In this document: piece after piece, positions 20,691 to 29,126 of the stretch
Numbering within the stretch: the first letter of the stretch is position 1
Layout: the number at the start of each line of letters is the position of its first letter
Source: Anaerolineae bacterium
GTDB taxonomy: Bacteria > Chloroflexota > Anaerolineae > Anaerolineales > Villigracilaceae
Length of the DNA: 64,000 nt
Assembly: GCA_021324435.1 (NCBI GenBank)
Contig: JAJPIZ010000041.1
Location: 1-64,000, forward strand
Reading direction: 5' to 3'
Position numbers and translations under genes: made by a program
The notes under the pieces: generated by a model
Seen by the model: the letters and a program-made list of their open reading frames with translations, nothing else
What the model was told of the DNA's origin: nothing
The model's database searches: none

Positions 20691-21584
20691 ATGTTATCCA
20701 CTCTCAAGCATCTCAGCCTCGGCCTGATGATAGGAATGCTCTTCATGCTTCTGATTATTTCGGGGTTATTGATTCTGAATCCCGGCATCGCTCAAGCGGC
20801 GAATCCGTTTTTGCCAACCGGCACGTTCACACCTCCGCCCACCAACACAGCAACGCCAACACTTATTCCAACATTCACGCCGACCTTCACCCCCACCCCC
20901 ACAGTGCTTGTCATTCCAACAAACGCGCCAATTGACACCCCTGATCCAGTTGAATCGCTGATTAGAGCGGGCGGCCTTATCTTTACAGGCCCTTTATCGA
21001 ACGACCAGCAACTATCGCTATACAAGGCTTCATTGAATTACATCGCGCCGACCATTCAAGACAGTGTTCGTATTTCAATAAGGGTGAATGGCGTCGGCTA
21101 CGGAGACCCAACCAACATCTGCGGCCCGCTGGCAATTGCAATGATGAGAGACGCGGGAATCGTCGCAGAAGATGTCGCTCCGCACGATTTCTGGTTATTA
21201 AATCCCGCGATTCCCGAAGATCGTAAAATTTTGGATCGAGCCTTTCCCGCGAATCGTTTTTCATATATGAAGTTCACCAAGCCGCTCAACCGAATGGATT
21301 GGCGCGCCTTCCCGCTTCAACCCGGAGACTTTCTTTTCGTCTGGCATGGGTCTGGCGGCAACTTCGATCACATGCTTGTGGTCAACCGCGTGGATAGCAA
21401 TCTGCGCGCCTACGCTGTCACCAATTATGGAACGCCCGACGGATTCACAATTGCCGAAGTCATGTTGTACGATCCGTCCGATCCTAACGCCGGCATCTTT
21501 CACACATGGACCATGGAACGCAATCGCCCGCTCGGCTCCACCGGTTTTGGCGGCTTTGAATTGTGGCGACTCCGCGCGCCATGA
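20691..21584 (+). CDS. Exported C39-like putative cysteine peptidase
   Basis: A 297-aa protein of unassigned function. A hydrophobic N-terminal segment (about 10-30) is followed by an AQAA signal-cleavage-like site, so it is secreted or membrane-anchored. Residues about 40-80 are a Thr/Pro-rich linker. The folded part contains NICGPLAIAMM with Cys144, which resembles the catalytic QCGP block of C39 and other papain-like peptidases, and a later FDHMLVVNRV with His227 in the expected order. These two suggest a Cys-His catalytic pair, but the assignment is by motif only; a non-enzymatic relative is possible. The gene lies between two isoprenoid genes with short gaps. Confidence 0.6.
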   Translation: MLSTLKHLSLGLMIGMLFMLLIISGLLILNPGIAQAANPFLPTGTFTPPPTNTATPTLIPTFTPTFTPTPTVLVIPTNAPIDTPDPVESLIRAGGLIFTGPLSNDQQLSLYKASLNYIAPTIQDSVRISIRVNGVGYGDPTNICGPLAIAMMRDAGIVAEDVAPHDFWLLNPAIPEDRKILDRAFPANRFSYMKFTKPLNRMDWRAFPLQPGDFLFVWHGSGGNFDHMLVVNRVDSNLRAYAVTNYGTPDGFTIAEVMLYDPSDPNAGIFHTWTMERNRPLGSTGFGGFELWRLRAP

Positions 21585-21603
21585 ATGAGGTACTCAAAAC
21601 AAG

Positions 21604-22617
21604 ATGAGTCTCAAAGAACTTTCCGCGCTCATGCTTCCAGCCATCGAAGCAGAACTTCAACGGCAGGTCGAACGTTTGAATCAGCCGCGCACAAAATCTT
21701 TTTATGAAATGCTCACCTACCACATGGGCTGGACGGGCGAAGGCGCCGGGCCTGACGCGGCAGGCAAACGCATCCGTCCGTTGATGGTGCTGTTGTGCGT
21801 TGCCGCATGTGAAGCAGACTGGAAGTCCGCCCTCCCTGCGTCAGCCGCAGTGGAACTCGTCCACAATTTTTCGCTTGTACATGATGACATTCAAGACAAT
21901 TCACCAAAGCGACGCGGACGCTCGACGGTTTGGGCAAAGTGGGGCGCACCGATGGCGATCAACGTCGGCGACGCGCTGTTCGTGATTTCGAATCAAGCGA
22001 TGCTGGATTTGAGTCGTTCGCATCCCGCCTCGACCGTTTTACAGGCCGCTGCCATTTTGCATGATACCTGCCTCGAATTGACGCGCGGCCAATTCCTCGA
22101 CATGTCTTACGAAAAACGAACCAACCTGACCGTTGACGATTACTGGCCGATGATCGAAGGCAAGACCGCCGCGCTCATTTCCGCCTGCACACAGATTGGC
22201 GCGATTCTCGGCGGAGCGGGTGACGCGACCGTCGAACAATATCGGGTCTTTGGCCGGGACCTCGGGCTGGCGTTCCAAGTCCAGGACGACATCCTCGGCA
22301 TCTGGGGAAATGAAGCGCTGACCGGCAAGTCCGCGGCAAGCGATCTGGTCGAAGGAAAAAATTCATTGCCGATCTTGTACGGATTAAGCCAAAAGGGTAA
22401 GTTCGCTCAACGTTGGGCCGCGTCCGCTATAAGTCCGGCGGAAGTTGCGGAAGCGGCGCAGATGCTTATCAATGAAGGCGCGCAGGAGTATTCCCAGCGC
22501 GAGGCGCAACGTCTTACAAATCAGGCATTGGAGGCATTGCAAAAAACGAATCCAAAAGGCGAAGCAGGCAACGCGCTGTATGAATTGGCAGATAAGTTGC
22601 TCAATCGTGAGTCTTGA
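21604..22617 (+). CDS. Polyprenyl diphosphate synthase (farnesyl/geranylgeranyl type)
   Basis: A 337-aa prenyl transferase that adds isopentenyl diphosphate to allylic diphosphates. The first Asp-rich motif is DDIQD at about 94-98, inside LVHDDIQD. The second is QDDILGIWG at about 224-232, where Gly replaces the last Asp, a variant seen in some bacterial members. GKRIRPL near residue 54 is the diphosphate-binding block. Product chain length cannot be fixed from the sequence. It follows type 2 IPP isomerase with one gene between them. The end of the gene contains the promoter of tRNA-Gly. Confidence 0.9.
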   Translation: MSLKELSALMLPAIEAELQRQVERLNQPRTKSFYEMLTYHMGWTGEGAGPDAAGKRIRPLMVLLCVAACEADWKSALPASAAVELVHNFSLVHDDIQDNSPKRRGRSTVWAKWGAPMAINVGDALFVISNQAMLDLSRSHPASTVLQAAAILHDTCLELTRGQFLDMSYEKRTNLTVDDYWPMIEGKTAALISACTQIGAILGGAGDATVEQYRVFGRDLGLAFQVQDDILGIWGNEALTGKSAASDLVEGKNSLPILYGLSQKGKFAQRWAASAISPAEVAEAAQMLINEGAQEYSQREAQRLTNQALEALQKTNPKGEAGNALYELADKLLNRES

Positions 22618-22625
22618 TTTATAAT
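22597..22625 (+). promoter_or_regulatory. Promoter of tRNA-Gly
   Basis: TTGCTC (22597-22602), 17-bp spacer, TATAAT (22620-22625), 13 nt before the tRNA. The -35 lies inside the last codons of the polyprenyl synthetase. Confidence 0.65.
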
Positions 22626-22638
22626 CCCGCACGTTCAA

Positions 22639-22710
22639 GCGGGTGTAGTTCAGTGGTAGAACGCTTGCTTCCCAAGCAAGATATCGTGGGTTCGAGTCCC
22701 ATCACCCGCT
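22639..22710 (+). tRNA. tRNA-Gly (anticodon CCC)
   Basis: The acceptor stem is GCGGGTG (22639-22645) with CACCCGC (22703-22709). The anticodon stem CTTGC/GCAAG encloses TTCCCAA, giving anticodon CCC. The T loop is TTCGAGT. CCA is not encoded. A strong terminator follows at 22712. Confidence 0.97.
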
Positions 22711-22711
22711 C

Positions 22712-22740
22712 AAAGTCGAGGCCAGTGCCTCGACTTTTTT
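22712..22740 (+). terminator. Terminator of tRNA-Gly
   Basis: A perfect 11-bp stem (22712-22722 with 22727-22737) closes a CAGT loop, and T residues continue to 22740. It insulates the tRNA from the signalling cluster that starts at 22811. Confidence 0.9.
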
Positions 22741-22741
22741 G

Positions 22742-22770
22742 TTAACTTTTTGCAATTCTGCTGTTATGAA
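22742..22770 (+). promoter_or_regulatory. Candidate promoter of the GAF-receptor operon
   Basis: TTAACT (22742-22747) and TATGAA (22765-22770) with 17-bp spacing lie 40 nt before the first response-regulator gene. An alternative -10 is TAAAAT at 22789-22794, without a clear -35. This is the only gap of any size upstream of the 23-kb cluster. Confidence 0.35.
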
Positions 22771-22810
22771 TGCAGTTCATCCCGCAAGTAAAATCTAACT
22801 CGGAGGCCGC

Positions 22811-23197
22811 ATGTCAGACAAAGGGACCATACTCTACGTTGAAGACAACCCCGATAACAGAAATCTCATCCGCCGCGTATTGGAAGCGGAGGATTATTCT
22901 GTCGTGGAAGCAAAAGATGCCAATCAGGCGCTGGAACGCCTGCAAACGATGCTGATTGATTTAATTTTGATGGACATCAGCATGCCCGATATGGATGGGT
23001 ATACGCTGACGTCCAAGATCAAATCCATGCCGGGTTTTGCCAGCGTGCCAATTATCGCTGTGACGGCCAATGTGATGCGCGGTGATCGCGAGCGATCGCT
23101 GGAGGCCGGATGCGACGGTTATATTCAAAAGCCCATTGACATTGACACACTCTCTCAACAGCTCGAGCGATTCCTGACGAGGAGCACCAATGGCTAA
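22811..23197 (+). CDS. Single-domain response regulator (CheY-like)
   Basis: A 128-aa receiver domain with nothing attached. The acidic pair lies in VEDNPDN, the phospho-acceptor is Asp55 in LMDISMPDMDG, and the late Lys is in QKPID. GGAGG supports the start. It is the first gene of the long rightward signalling cluster and overlaps the next gene by 8 nt. With no output domain it should act by protein binding or as a phosphate relay or sink. The likely donor is the 1556-aa hybrid kinase further down the cluster (inference). Confidence 0.93.
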   Translation: MSDKGTILYVEDNPDNRNLIRRVLEAEDYSVVEAKDANQALERLQTMLIDLILMDISMPDMDGYTLTSKIKSMPGFASVPIIAVTANVMRGDRERSLEAGCDGYIQKPIDIDTLSQQLERFLTRSTNG

Positions 23198-23636
23198 TTT
23201 GCCAATTTCAGACACACAACCCCTGCGGAAGCCTGCCATTCCAAAAGATGCAACTGTTCTGGTGGTGGAAGACAACGTCTCCAACTTCGTTCTTATTGCC
23301 CGCATGTTGGGCTACCTGGGGATCCATTGCGAATGGAAAACTTCGGGGTACGAGGTTGTTGAATATGCAGACACCCTCCCGCGTCTCGACTTGATCCTGA
23401 TGGATATTCGTCTTCCTTATGAAGACGGATATGGCGCGCAGAAGAAAATCCGCGCGGCAGATCGTTTTCGATCCGTGCCCATCGTGGCAGTCACCGCGGA
23501 GGCCAGCCTCGAACAAATGAACAAGGCCAGGGAATCGGGATTCGATGGTTTCCTTGGCAAACCGCTCGATCCAGATCGCTTCCCCGAACAGATCCGCAGA
23601 ATCTTGAACGGCGAGCAAGTTTGGGAGTTTGCATAA
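23190..23636 (+). CDS. Single-domain response regulator
   Basis: A 148-aa receiver with about 25 extra N-terminal residues. The acidic pair is in VVEDNVSN, the phospho-acceptor is Asp72 in LMDIRLPYEDG, and the Lys is in LGKPLD. There is no DNA-binding or enzymatic output. It is a paralogue of the preceding receiver and translationally coupled to it by an 8-nt overlap. Two stand-alone receivers side by side suggest a phosphorelay intermediate and a phosphate sink, or two different targets. Confidence 0.93.
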   Translation: MANLPISDTQPLRKPAIPKDATVLVVEDNVSNFVLIARMLGYLGIHCEWKTSGYEVVEYADTLPRLDLILMDIRLPYEDGYGAQKKIRAADRFRSVPIVAVTAEASLEQMNKARESGFDGFLGKPLDPDRFPEQIRRILNGEQVWEFA

Positions 23637-23643
23637 ATTATAT

Positions 23644-26600
23644 ATGGAAGCCCATCCGCAGTCTTCGCTTGCAAGCAAAAATCCGACGCGTCGAACCAGC
23701 CTGGCAACCACGCTGGCATTAACGCTGTTTGCCTTTACGCTGATTCCATTGGGCCTCATGGCAGGCGCTTCTTATCTCCGCGCCCGCGCGCTTCTGCGCG
23801 AGCAAGTTCTAAGCCAGATGCAGGTTCAATTGACAACCCAGATTCGCCAAGCGGATCTCGCCATCAAAACCAAAGAGATTCGCCTCGACCGGCTCGTACG
23901 CGGACCGGATTTTGCCAGCGAAATGGAAATCGCCCTGCACGCCAACCAAAGCAGTGACGAGTTCAAGGCTCTCCAAGACAATTTCTCCAATCAGGTCCGC
24001 TCGCTTAATCCTGAAATTGGAAAAGCAATTTTCAATCAATATTTTCTGATGAGACCAGATGGGGTCATTCGCATGGCAAGCAACCCGGCCTGGCAGGGCC
24101 TGTCACTGAAAGGCACAGCTCTCTACGAGACCTTGAACAGCGCCGATCACGAATCTCTCACAGCCTACGATTTTGCTCCGCTTTATCCGGGTCAATTAAT
24201 CCTGATTACGATCTCACAATACCGCACACCGACCGGCTCTCACCTTGGGACATTGGTGGGCATCACTGAGTCCCAAGGGCTGCAAGATATTCTACAAGGA
24301 TTGATCAGTACCACACCAAACACTGACGCGTACTTTATCACTGCCAACGGAACATTTATCGGCACCGATCCATACACAAAACAATTGACAGTCTTCCAGC
24401 CGTCAGATTCGCAAAACAAGGCTCTAGGCCCTGCGCTCGATGCTTTGATGAATCAAACGGACATCGTGCCTCAATCTCTTGAGTTTCAAACCACGGACGG
24501 CTCCCCGGTCATCGCACAGGCTACATGGGTAAAGACCATGAAGTCCGGGATTGTTTTGGAAATCCACCAAAGCCAGGTGTTTGGCCCATTGAATAGTCTG
24601 ATTCCATTCACCGTGCTGGTTTTTATCATTGCTCTTCTGGCCATGGGCGCAGTGATCTGGCTCGGCGCGCAACGCGTCTTCCGCCCGCTGGTAACGCTGG
24701 CAGGAATTACACAAAAGTTTGCGGAAGGAAATTTCGACCAACGCGCGGAAGTAAAAAGCAGGAATGAAATCGGCCTGCTGGCAAACTCCTTCAACACCAT
24801 GGCGGAGGAATTAAGTGGAATGTACCGCTCGCTCGAACAGAAAGTGGAGGAGCGCACGCGGCAGATACGCATCGCCGCCGAAGTGGCGCAACGAATCACG
24901 TCCACAACCAATGTTGACGAATTGCTCAACCGAACGGTCGAGTTGCTCGTTAGGCAATTTAATTTTTACCATGCCAGTGTGTTCCTGCTTGATCGCGGCG
25001 GCAAGTTCGCGATTCTGCGTGCGGCGCATGGCCCAACTGCCGAAGTAATGCTCGGGCGCGGCCACCGTCTTGAGGTAGGTTCCGCATCCATCATTGGATG
25101 GGTCACTGCAAACAACCAGCCGCGCATCGCTTCCGACGTGGCGGAAGATCCGATTCACTTGAAAAATGAACTTTTGCCGGAGACGCGCTCCGAGGCAGGT
25201 ATTCCAATCTCAGTCGGCAACCTTGTGCTTGGAGCGCTGGATGTTCAAAGCAAGGAAGCCAATGTCTTCGGGGCTGAGGCAATTGTGATGTTGCAGACCC
25301 TTGCCAGTCAGCTGGCTGTGGCGATTCAAAATGTCGGGCTGGTTGCCTCCACAGAAGTCAACTTCCAGGAATTGGAACGGTTGTATCGAGCCAGCCGCCA
25401 GATCGCATCAGCGCAGACAACGGATGACGCATTGAAAGCCGCGGCAAACGTTCTAAAAGATTCGCCTTACCCGGCCTCAGTGCTTTCGATACGCGAGAGA
25501 CAATTACAGGTCGAGGCTGTGACCGACCCCGATGAAGCAAATAATCTTCGCGATGCAGTTCGGGCGCTAAACAACGATTTGGATGAGGTGCAAAAATACT
25601 TATCGGGCAGCCCGGTCATTGCCGAGGCAGCCTCTACCAACCTCCCTGCCCCGCTGATTCGCTTTTCTCGACAAATGAATTATCAGTCTGCCGCCTTTTT
25701 GCCTATCATGAGCGGCGACGCGTTGGCCGGGTTGATCATCATGGGAGGCCGCAAGCAAACGCTCACCAGCGCAATCATTCAACCATACGCGAATATGACA
25801 GACTTGATCGGAATTACATTTGACAAGATCGCGGAAACCAAATTGAAAGAAAAACAGCTGACAGAGCGCGAGGCGTTGACGTCCATCAGCAACGCGGTTG
25901 CAGCTTCGTCTCTTGAACTCAACAAGTTTTATGCCGAGCTACATTCGCAGGTTCGCAAGAACATTGGCGATTATGCCTTCGTGATCGCGTTGTACGATAA
26001 AACCACGCAGACCGTGAGCATTCCCTACGCTTATGAAGAAGGGCGCGTGGATAAAATTGAATCGTTCCCCCTCGGCGAAGGGCTGACTTCCATCCTGATT
26101 CGCACTCAACAGCCTCTGCTTCTCGCATACGACACAGAAAGACGCGCGGCTGAGTTGGGAGCAAAGATTGTCGGCAAACAGGCAAAGTCATGGATGGGTG
26201 CGCCTATGATGGTCCAGAACGAACCGATTGGCGCATTGATCGTTCAGGACCTCGAGCACGAAAATGCTTTCAACGAAGAGAACCTAAACTTCTTTAATGC
26301 TATGGCCAATCAGGTCGCGACGGTGATTCATAATGCGAGACTGCTTGAAGAAAGCCGCACGCGCGCCATACAACTCCAGACTGCGGCAGAGATCGCACGC
26401 GATATCAGCAGTTCGCTCAATCTGGACGAGTTGCTGGCAAAGGCGGTCAATTACATTCGCGAACGCTTCGACTTTTATCACGCCTCCATTTTTCTGCTCG
26501 ATCTGCCAGGAGAATTCGCTGTGATTCGCGAAGCGACTGGAGAAGCAGGCGCACAGATGAAGCGCGCCGGTCATAAACTTGGAGTTGGTTCCAAATCCAT

Positions 26601-27543
26601 TGTGGGATACGTTGCAGGGCAAGGCGAGTCATTGATCGTGAACGACACTGCCAAAGACGCTACCTACTATGCCAATCCGCTTTTGCCAGATACGCGCTCC
26701 GAAGCCGCCATCCCTCTGAAGGTCGGTGATCGCATTGTGGGCGTGATGGATGTGCAAAGCAGACAACCTTATGCATTCACCGACGACAACATGCGGACTC
26801 TGCAAATTCTTTCCGACCAGATGGCCATCGCGGTTGTCAATTCAGAGCTTTTTGCGGAAACACAGGAACATCTTTCACAACATCGTCTCTTGCATCACAT
26901 CACCACAACGACCGCTTCCGGCTCGACCTTGGAAGAAGCCCTTGATAACGCTGTCACAGGTTTACAAGTAACACTGGGCGGTGATCGCGTGACAATTCTA
27001 CTTGCCGATCGTGAGAAGAAAAAACTGGAAGTAAAAGCCGCTGTCGGCTACTCCGAAGAGATTATGCAATTGACAATCCCGATCGGCACCGGCATCACAG
27101 GATGGGCTGCGGCGCATCGGCGCTCACTGCGCGTCGCTGACGTGACGGAAGACCCGCGCTACATTCAAGCCAGCACGAATACACGCTCGGAGCTTGCAGT
27201 TCCGCTCGTTTATCGAAACGAATTGCTGGGAGTTCTAAACGTGGAAAGCGAACAGGTTGGGGCATACACAGAGAACGATGAAGAAATGCTCGGCACACTG
27301 GGCGGAAGTCTGGCGGCCATCATTGCCAACGCTCGTCTTCTGGAGCAAATCCGCAATCAGGCAGAGCGCGAACGCGCCTTGTATGAGATCACCAACAAAA
27401 TCCGCCGATCAACAGACATGCAAACGATTCTGGCGACCACTGCCAGTGAATTAACAAAGGTCGTCGGAGCGCGGCGCACACAGATAAAAATCGGCACAGG
27501 CAAAAAGAATGGCGACGGCTCCGACAAGGATGGCGGCCAATGA
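23644..27543 (+). CDS. Membrane receptor with sensor domain, HAMP and five GAF domains, no output domain
   Basis: About 1299 aa. TM1 is at about 17-40, an extracytoplasmic Cache-like sensor at 45-315, TM2 at 318-341, and HAMP at 343-395. Then come a short coiled coil and GAF domains at about 409-567, 579-735 (degenerate), 744-903, 915-1069 and 1082-1234. The protein ends with only the first helix and strand of a further GAF (about 1242-1290) and a charged tail. There is no histidine kinase, cyclase, EAL or MCP signalling region. Typical GAF blocks are LLPDTRSEAAIPL and GVMDVQS. The ATG at 23644 lies just after the previous stop; an in-frame TTG at 23629 overlaps that stop. It overlaps the next gene by 4 nt. 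It probably passes a signal to the kinase encoded at 38904. Confidence 0.85.
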   Translation: MEAHPQSSLASKNPTRRTSLATTLALTLFAFTLIPLGLMAGASYLRARALLREQVLSQMQVQLTTQIRQADLAIKTKEIRLDRLVRGPDFASEMEIALHANQSSDEFKALQDNFSNQVRSLNPEIGKAIFNQYFLMRPDGVIRMASNPAWQGLSLKGTALYETLNSADHESLTAYDFAPLYPGQLILITISQYRTPTGSHLGTLVGITESQGLQDILQGLISTTPNTDAYFITANGTFIGTDPYTKQLTVFQPSDSQNKALGPALDALMNQTDIVPQSLEFQTTDGSPVIAQATWVKTMKSGIVLEIHQSQVFGPLNSLIPFTVLVFIIALLAMGAVIWLGAQRVFRPLVTLAGITQKFAEGNFDQRAEVKSRNEIGLLANSFNTMAEELSGMYRSLEQKVEERTRQIRIAAEVAQRITSTTNVDELLNRTVELLVRQFNFYHASVFLLDRGGKFAILRAAHGPTAEVMLGRGHRLEVGSASIIGWVTANNQPRIASDVAEDPIHLKNELLPETRSEAGIPISVGNLVLGALDVQSKEANVFGAEAIVMLQTLASQLAVAIQNVGLVASTEVNFQELERLYRASRQIASAQTTDDALKAAANVLKDSPYPASVLSIRERQLQVEAVTDPDEANNLRDAVRALNNDLDEVQKYLSGSPVIAEAASTNLPAPLIRFSRQMNYQSAAFLPIMSGDALAGLIIMGGRKQTLTSAIIQPYANMTDLIGITFDKIAETKLKEKQLTEREALTSISNAVAASSLELNKFYAELHSQVRKNIGDYAFVIALYDKTTQTVSIPYAYEEGRVDKIESFPLGEGLTSILIRTQQPLLLAYDTERRAAELGAKIVGKQAKSWMGAPMMVQNEPIGALIVQDLEHENAFNEENLNFFNAMANQVATVIHNARLLEESRTRAIQLQTAAEIARDISSSLNLDELLAKAVNYIRERFDFYHASIFLLDLPGEFAVIREATGEAGAQMKRAGHKLGVGSKSIVGYVAGQGESLIVNDTAKDATYYANPLLPDTRSEAAIPLKVGDRIVGVMDVQSRQPYAFTDDNMRTLQILSDQMAIAVVNSELFAETQEHLSQHRLLHHITTTTASGSTLEEALDNAVTGLQVTLGGDRVTILLADREKKKLEVKAAVGYSEEIMQLTIPIGTGITGWAAAHRRSLRVADVTEDPRYIQASTNTRSELAVPLVYRNELLGVLNVESEQVGAYTENDEEMLGTLGGSLAAIIANARLLEQIRNQAERERALYEITNKIRRSTDMQTILATTASELTKVVGARRTQIKIGTGKKNGDGSDKDGGQ

Positions 27544-29126
27544 ATATAAACCGCATATTGCCACTCAATCAAACAGACGAAACGGCCGGAGGGGTCTTCA
27601 GGAATTGGCGTGAGCATTTTGTCGGCCCGATGCTGATCGGCGCGTTGATCTTCGGCGCGCTGGCCCTTGTGCCAGCCTTGCTTGCCGCGCAAAATTACAT
27701 GCTGGATGTTATCTTCGTCTTTGCATATCTTGTGCTGATTGCAGTCGCCTTGATTCGATTCCCATTTTGGCTCAGAATGGGAATCTTCCTCTTTGTAGCA
27801 TTCATGCTGGGATTGAGCGAATTGCTCTCGACCGGCATCCTGGGCGACGCGATATTTTTCTTCCTCGGTTTTATCGTACTCGCGACCATGATGTTCTCGC
27901 CTCGCGCGGGCATGGTTGCTACGGCAATCACTTTGCTCACATTCGGCATCATAGGCTGGCTAACGCTAAGTGGCCGCATTGGCTTTCTGACCCCGGACGC
28001 CATGGTTGCAAAAACAGCGGACTGGTTGAGCGCCGCGGCCACCACTTTACTCTTTAGCGCCACAATTATCATCGGTCTTCGCCAACTGCATATCGAATTT
28101 CTCGACGCGCAAAAACAAACGGCGACTGTTTTGGATCAATTGGAAAAGGAACGAGGCCTGCTGGAACAACGCATTGAGGAAAGGACTTCGCAACTTCAGG
28201 CCGTCAATGAGGTAGGCCGCGCGGCCAGCGCCATCCTCAATACTGAAGAACTGATCACTCGTGTTGTGAATCTGATAACCGACCGGTTTGGGTATTACTA
28301 CACCGCCATCTTTATTGTGGACGAAAAGGGAGAATGGGCGCTATTGCACGACGCGACCGGCGAGGCCGGACGCGTACTCAGAGAGAACAAACACAAACTT
28401 CGTGTGGGCGGAAACAGCATGGTGGGAACCGCGATTGCAACGGGCAAAGTCCGCATCGCGCTGGACACCGGAACGGAGTCCGTGAGATTTGAGAATCCCC
28501 TGCTCCCCTACACGCGCTCTGAAATTGCCCTGCCGCTTATCGTGGGCGATCGCGTTCTCGGAGCATTAGACGTGCAGTCCACACAGGAATCCGCATTTGG
28601 TCCACAAGAAATCGAGACCTTGCAAGGCATGGTCAGCCAGGTGGCAATCGCGTTTGAGAATGCCCGCCTCTTCCAAAACGCACAGAGGAATCTCGATGAA
28701 ATGCGGGCGATTCAACGACAGTACACGCTCGAGTCCTGGAAGTCTTTAAGCGAGAACAGTGAACTGGATTATCAGGTTGGCGATGAAGATGCATCTGCAA
28801 CACCGGCAAGTCTTCAAGTCCCGCTGACGCTCAGAGATGAAATCATCGGCCAAATCAGCCTCGCAAGTGAAGGCGAATGGACGCCCGAGCAAAAGGGGTT
28901 GATCGAGGCTGTTGCCACGCAAGCCGCCTTGGCGCTTGAGAACGCGCGCCTGGTCGAAGAAAGCCAGGCATCTGCCGCGCGCGAGCATCTGCTGGCCGAG
29001 ATCACAACGAGGATTTGGGCATCCACAACCACGGACGGAATTTTACAGGCGGCGGTTCGCGAACTTGGCCGCGCCTTCGACGCGAGTGAAGTCACCGTCG
29101 AATTGAAGGTGGAAGACAATGATTGA
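27540..29126 (+). CDS. Polytopic membrane receptor with GAF domains, no output domain
   Basis: A 528-aa protein. The first 180 residues contain about six hydrophobic helices with almost no extracytoplasmic loop, so it may sense the membrane itself or a small ligand. A coiled coil (KERGLLEQRIEERTSQLQ) leads to a complete GAF at about 220-380, with FGYYYTAIF, LLPYTRSEIALPL and GALDVQST. A shortened GAF-like segment lies at 400-478. The C-terminus (480-528) is only the start of another GAF (LLAEITTRIWAST). There is no kinase or other output. It overlaps its neighbours by 4 and 8 nt. Confidence 0.85.
   Translation: MNINRILPLNQTDETAGGVFRNWREHFVGPMLIGALIFGALALVPALLAAQNYMLDVIFVFAYLVLIAVALIRFPFWLRMGIFLFVAFMLGLSELLSTGILGDAIFFFLGFIVLATMMFSPRAGMVATAITLLTFGIIGWLTLSGRIGFLTPDAMVAKTADWLSAAATTLLFSATIIIGLRQLHIEFLDAQKQTATVLDQLEKERGLLEQRIEERTSQLQAVNEVGRAASAILNTEELITRVVNLITDRFGYYYTAIFIVDEKGEWALLHDATGEAGRVLRENKHKLRVGGNSMVGTAIATGKVRIALDTGTESVRFENPLLPYTRSEIALPLIVGDRVLGALDVQSTQESAFGPQEIETLQGMVSQVAIAFENARLFQNAQRNLDEMRAIQRQYTLESWKSLSENSELDYQVGDEDASATPASLQVPLTLRDEIIGQISLASEGEWTPEQKGLIEAVATQAALALENARLVEESQASAAREHLLAEITTRIWASTTTDGILQAAVRELGRAFDASEVTVELKVEDND

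Noticed and set aside
22227-22302. Second Asp-rich motif of the polyprenyl synthetase reads DDILG instead of DDILD
   Set aside because: This variant occurs in functional bacterial prenyl transferases, so it is not evidence of an inactive enzyme.
27370-27543. Truncated GAF at the receptor ends as possible frameshifts
   Set aside because: The same truncation occurs in all six receptors, and most are followed at once by an overlapping or abutting start of the next gene. A reading error would not repeat six times.
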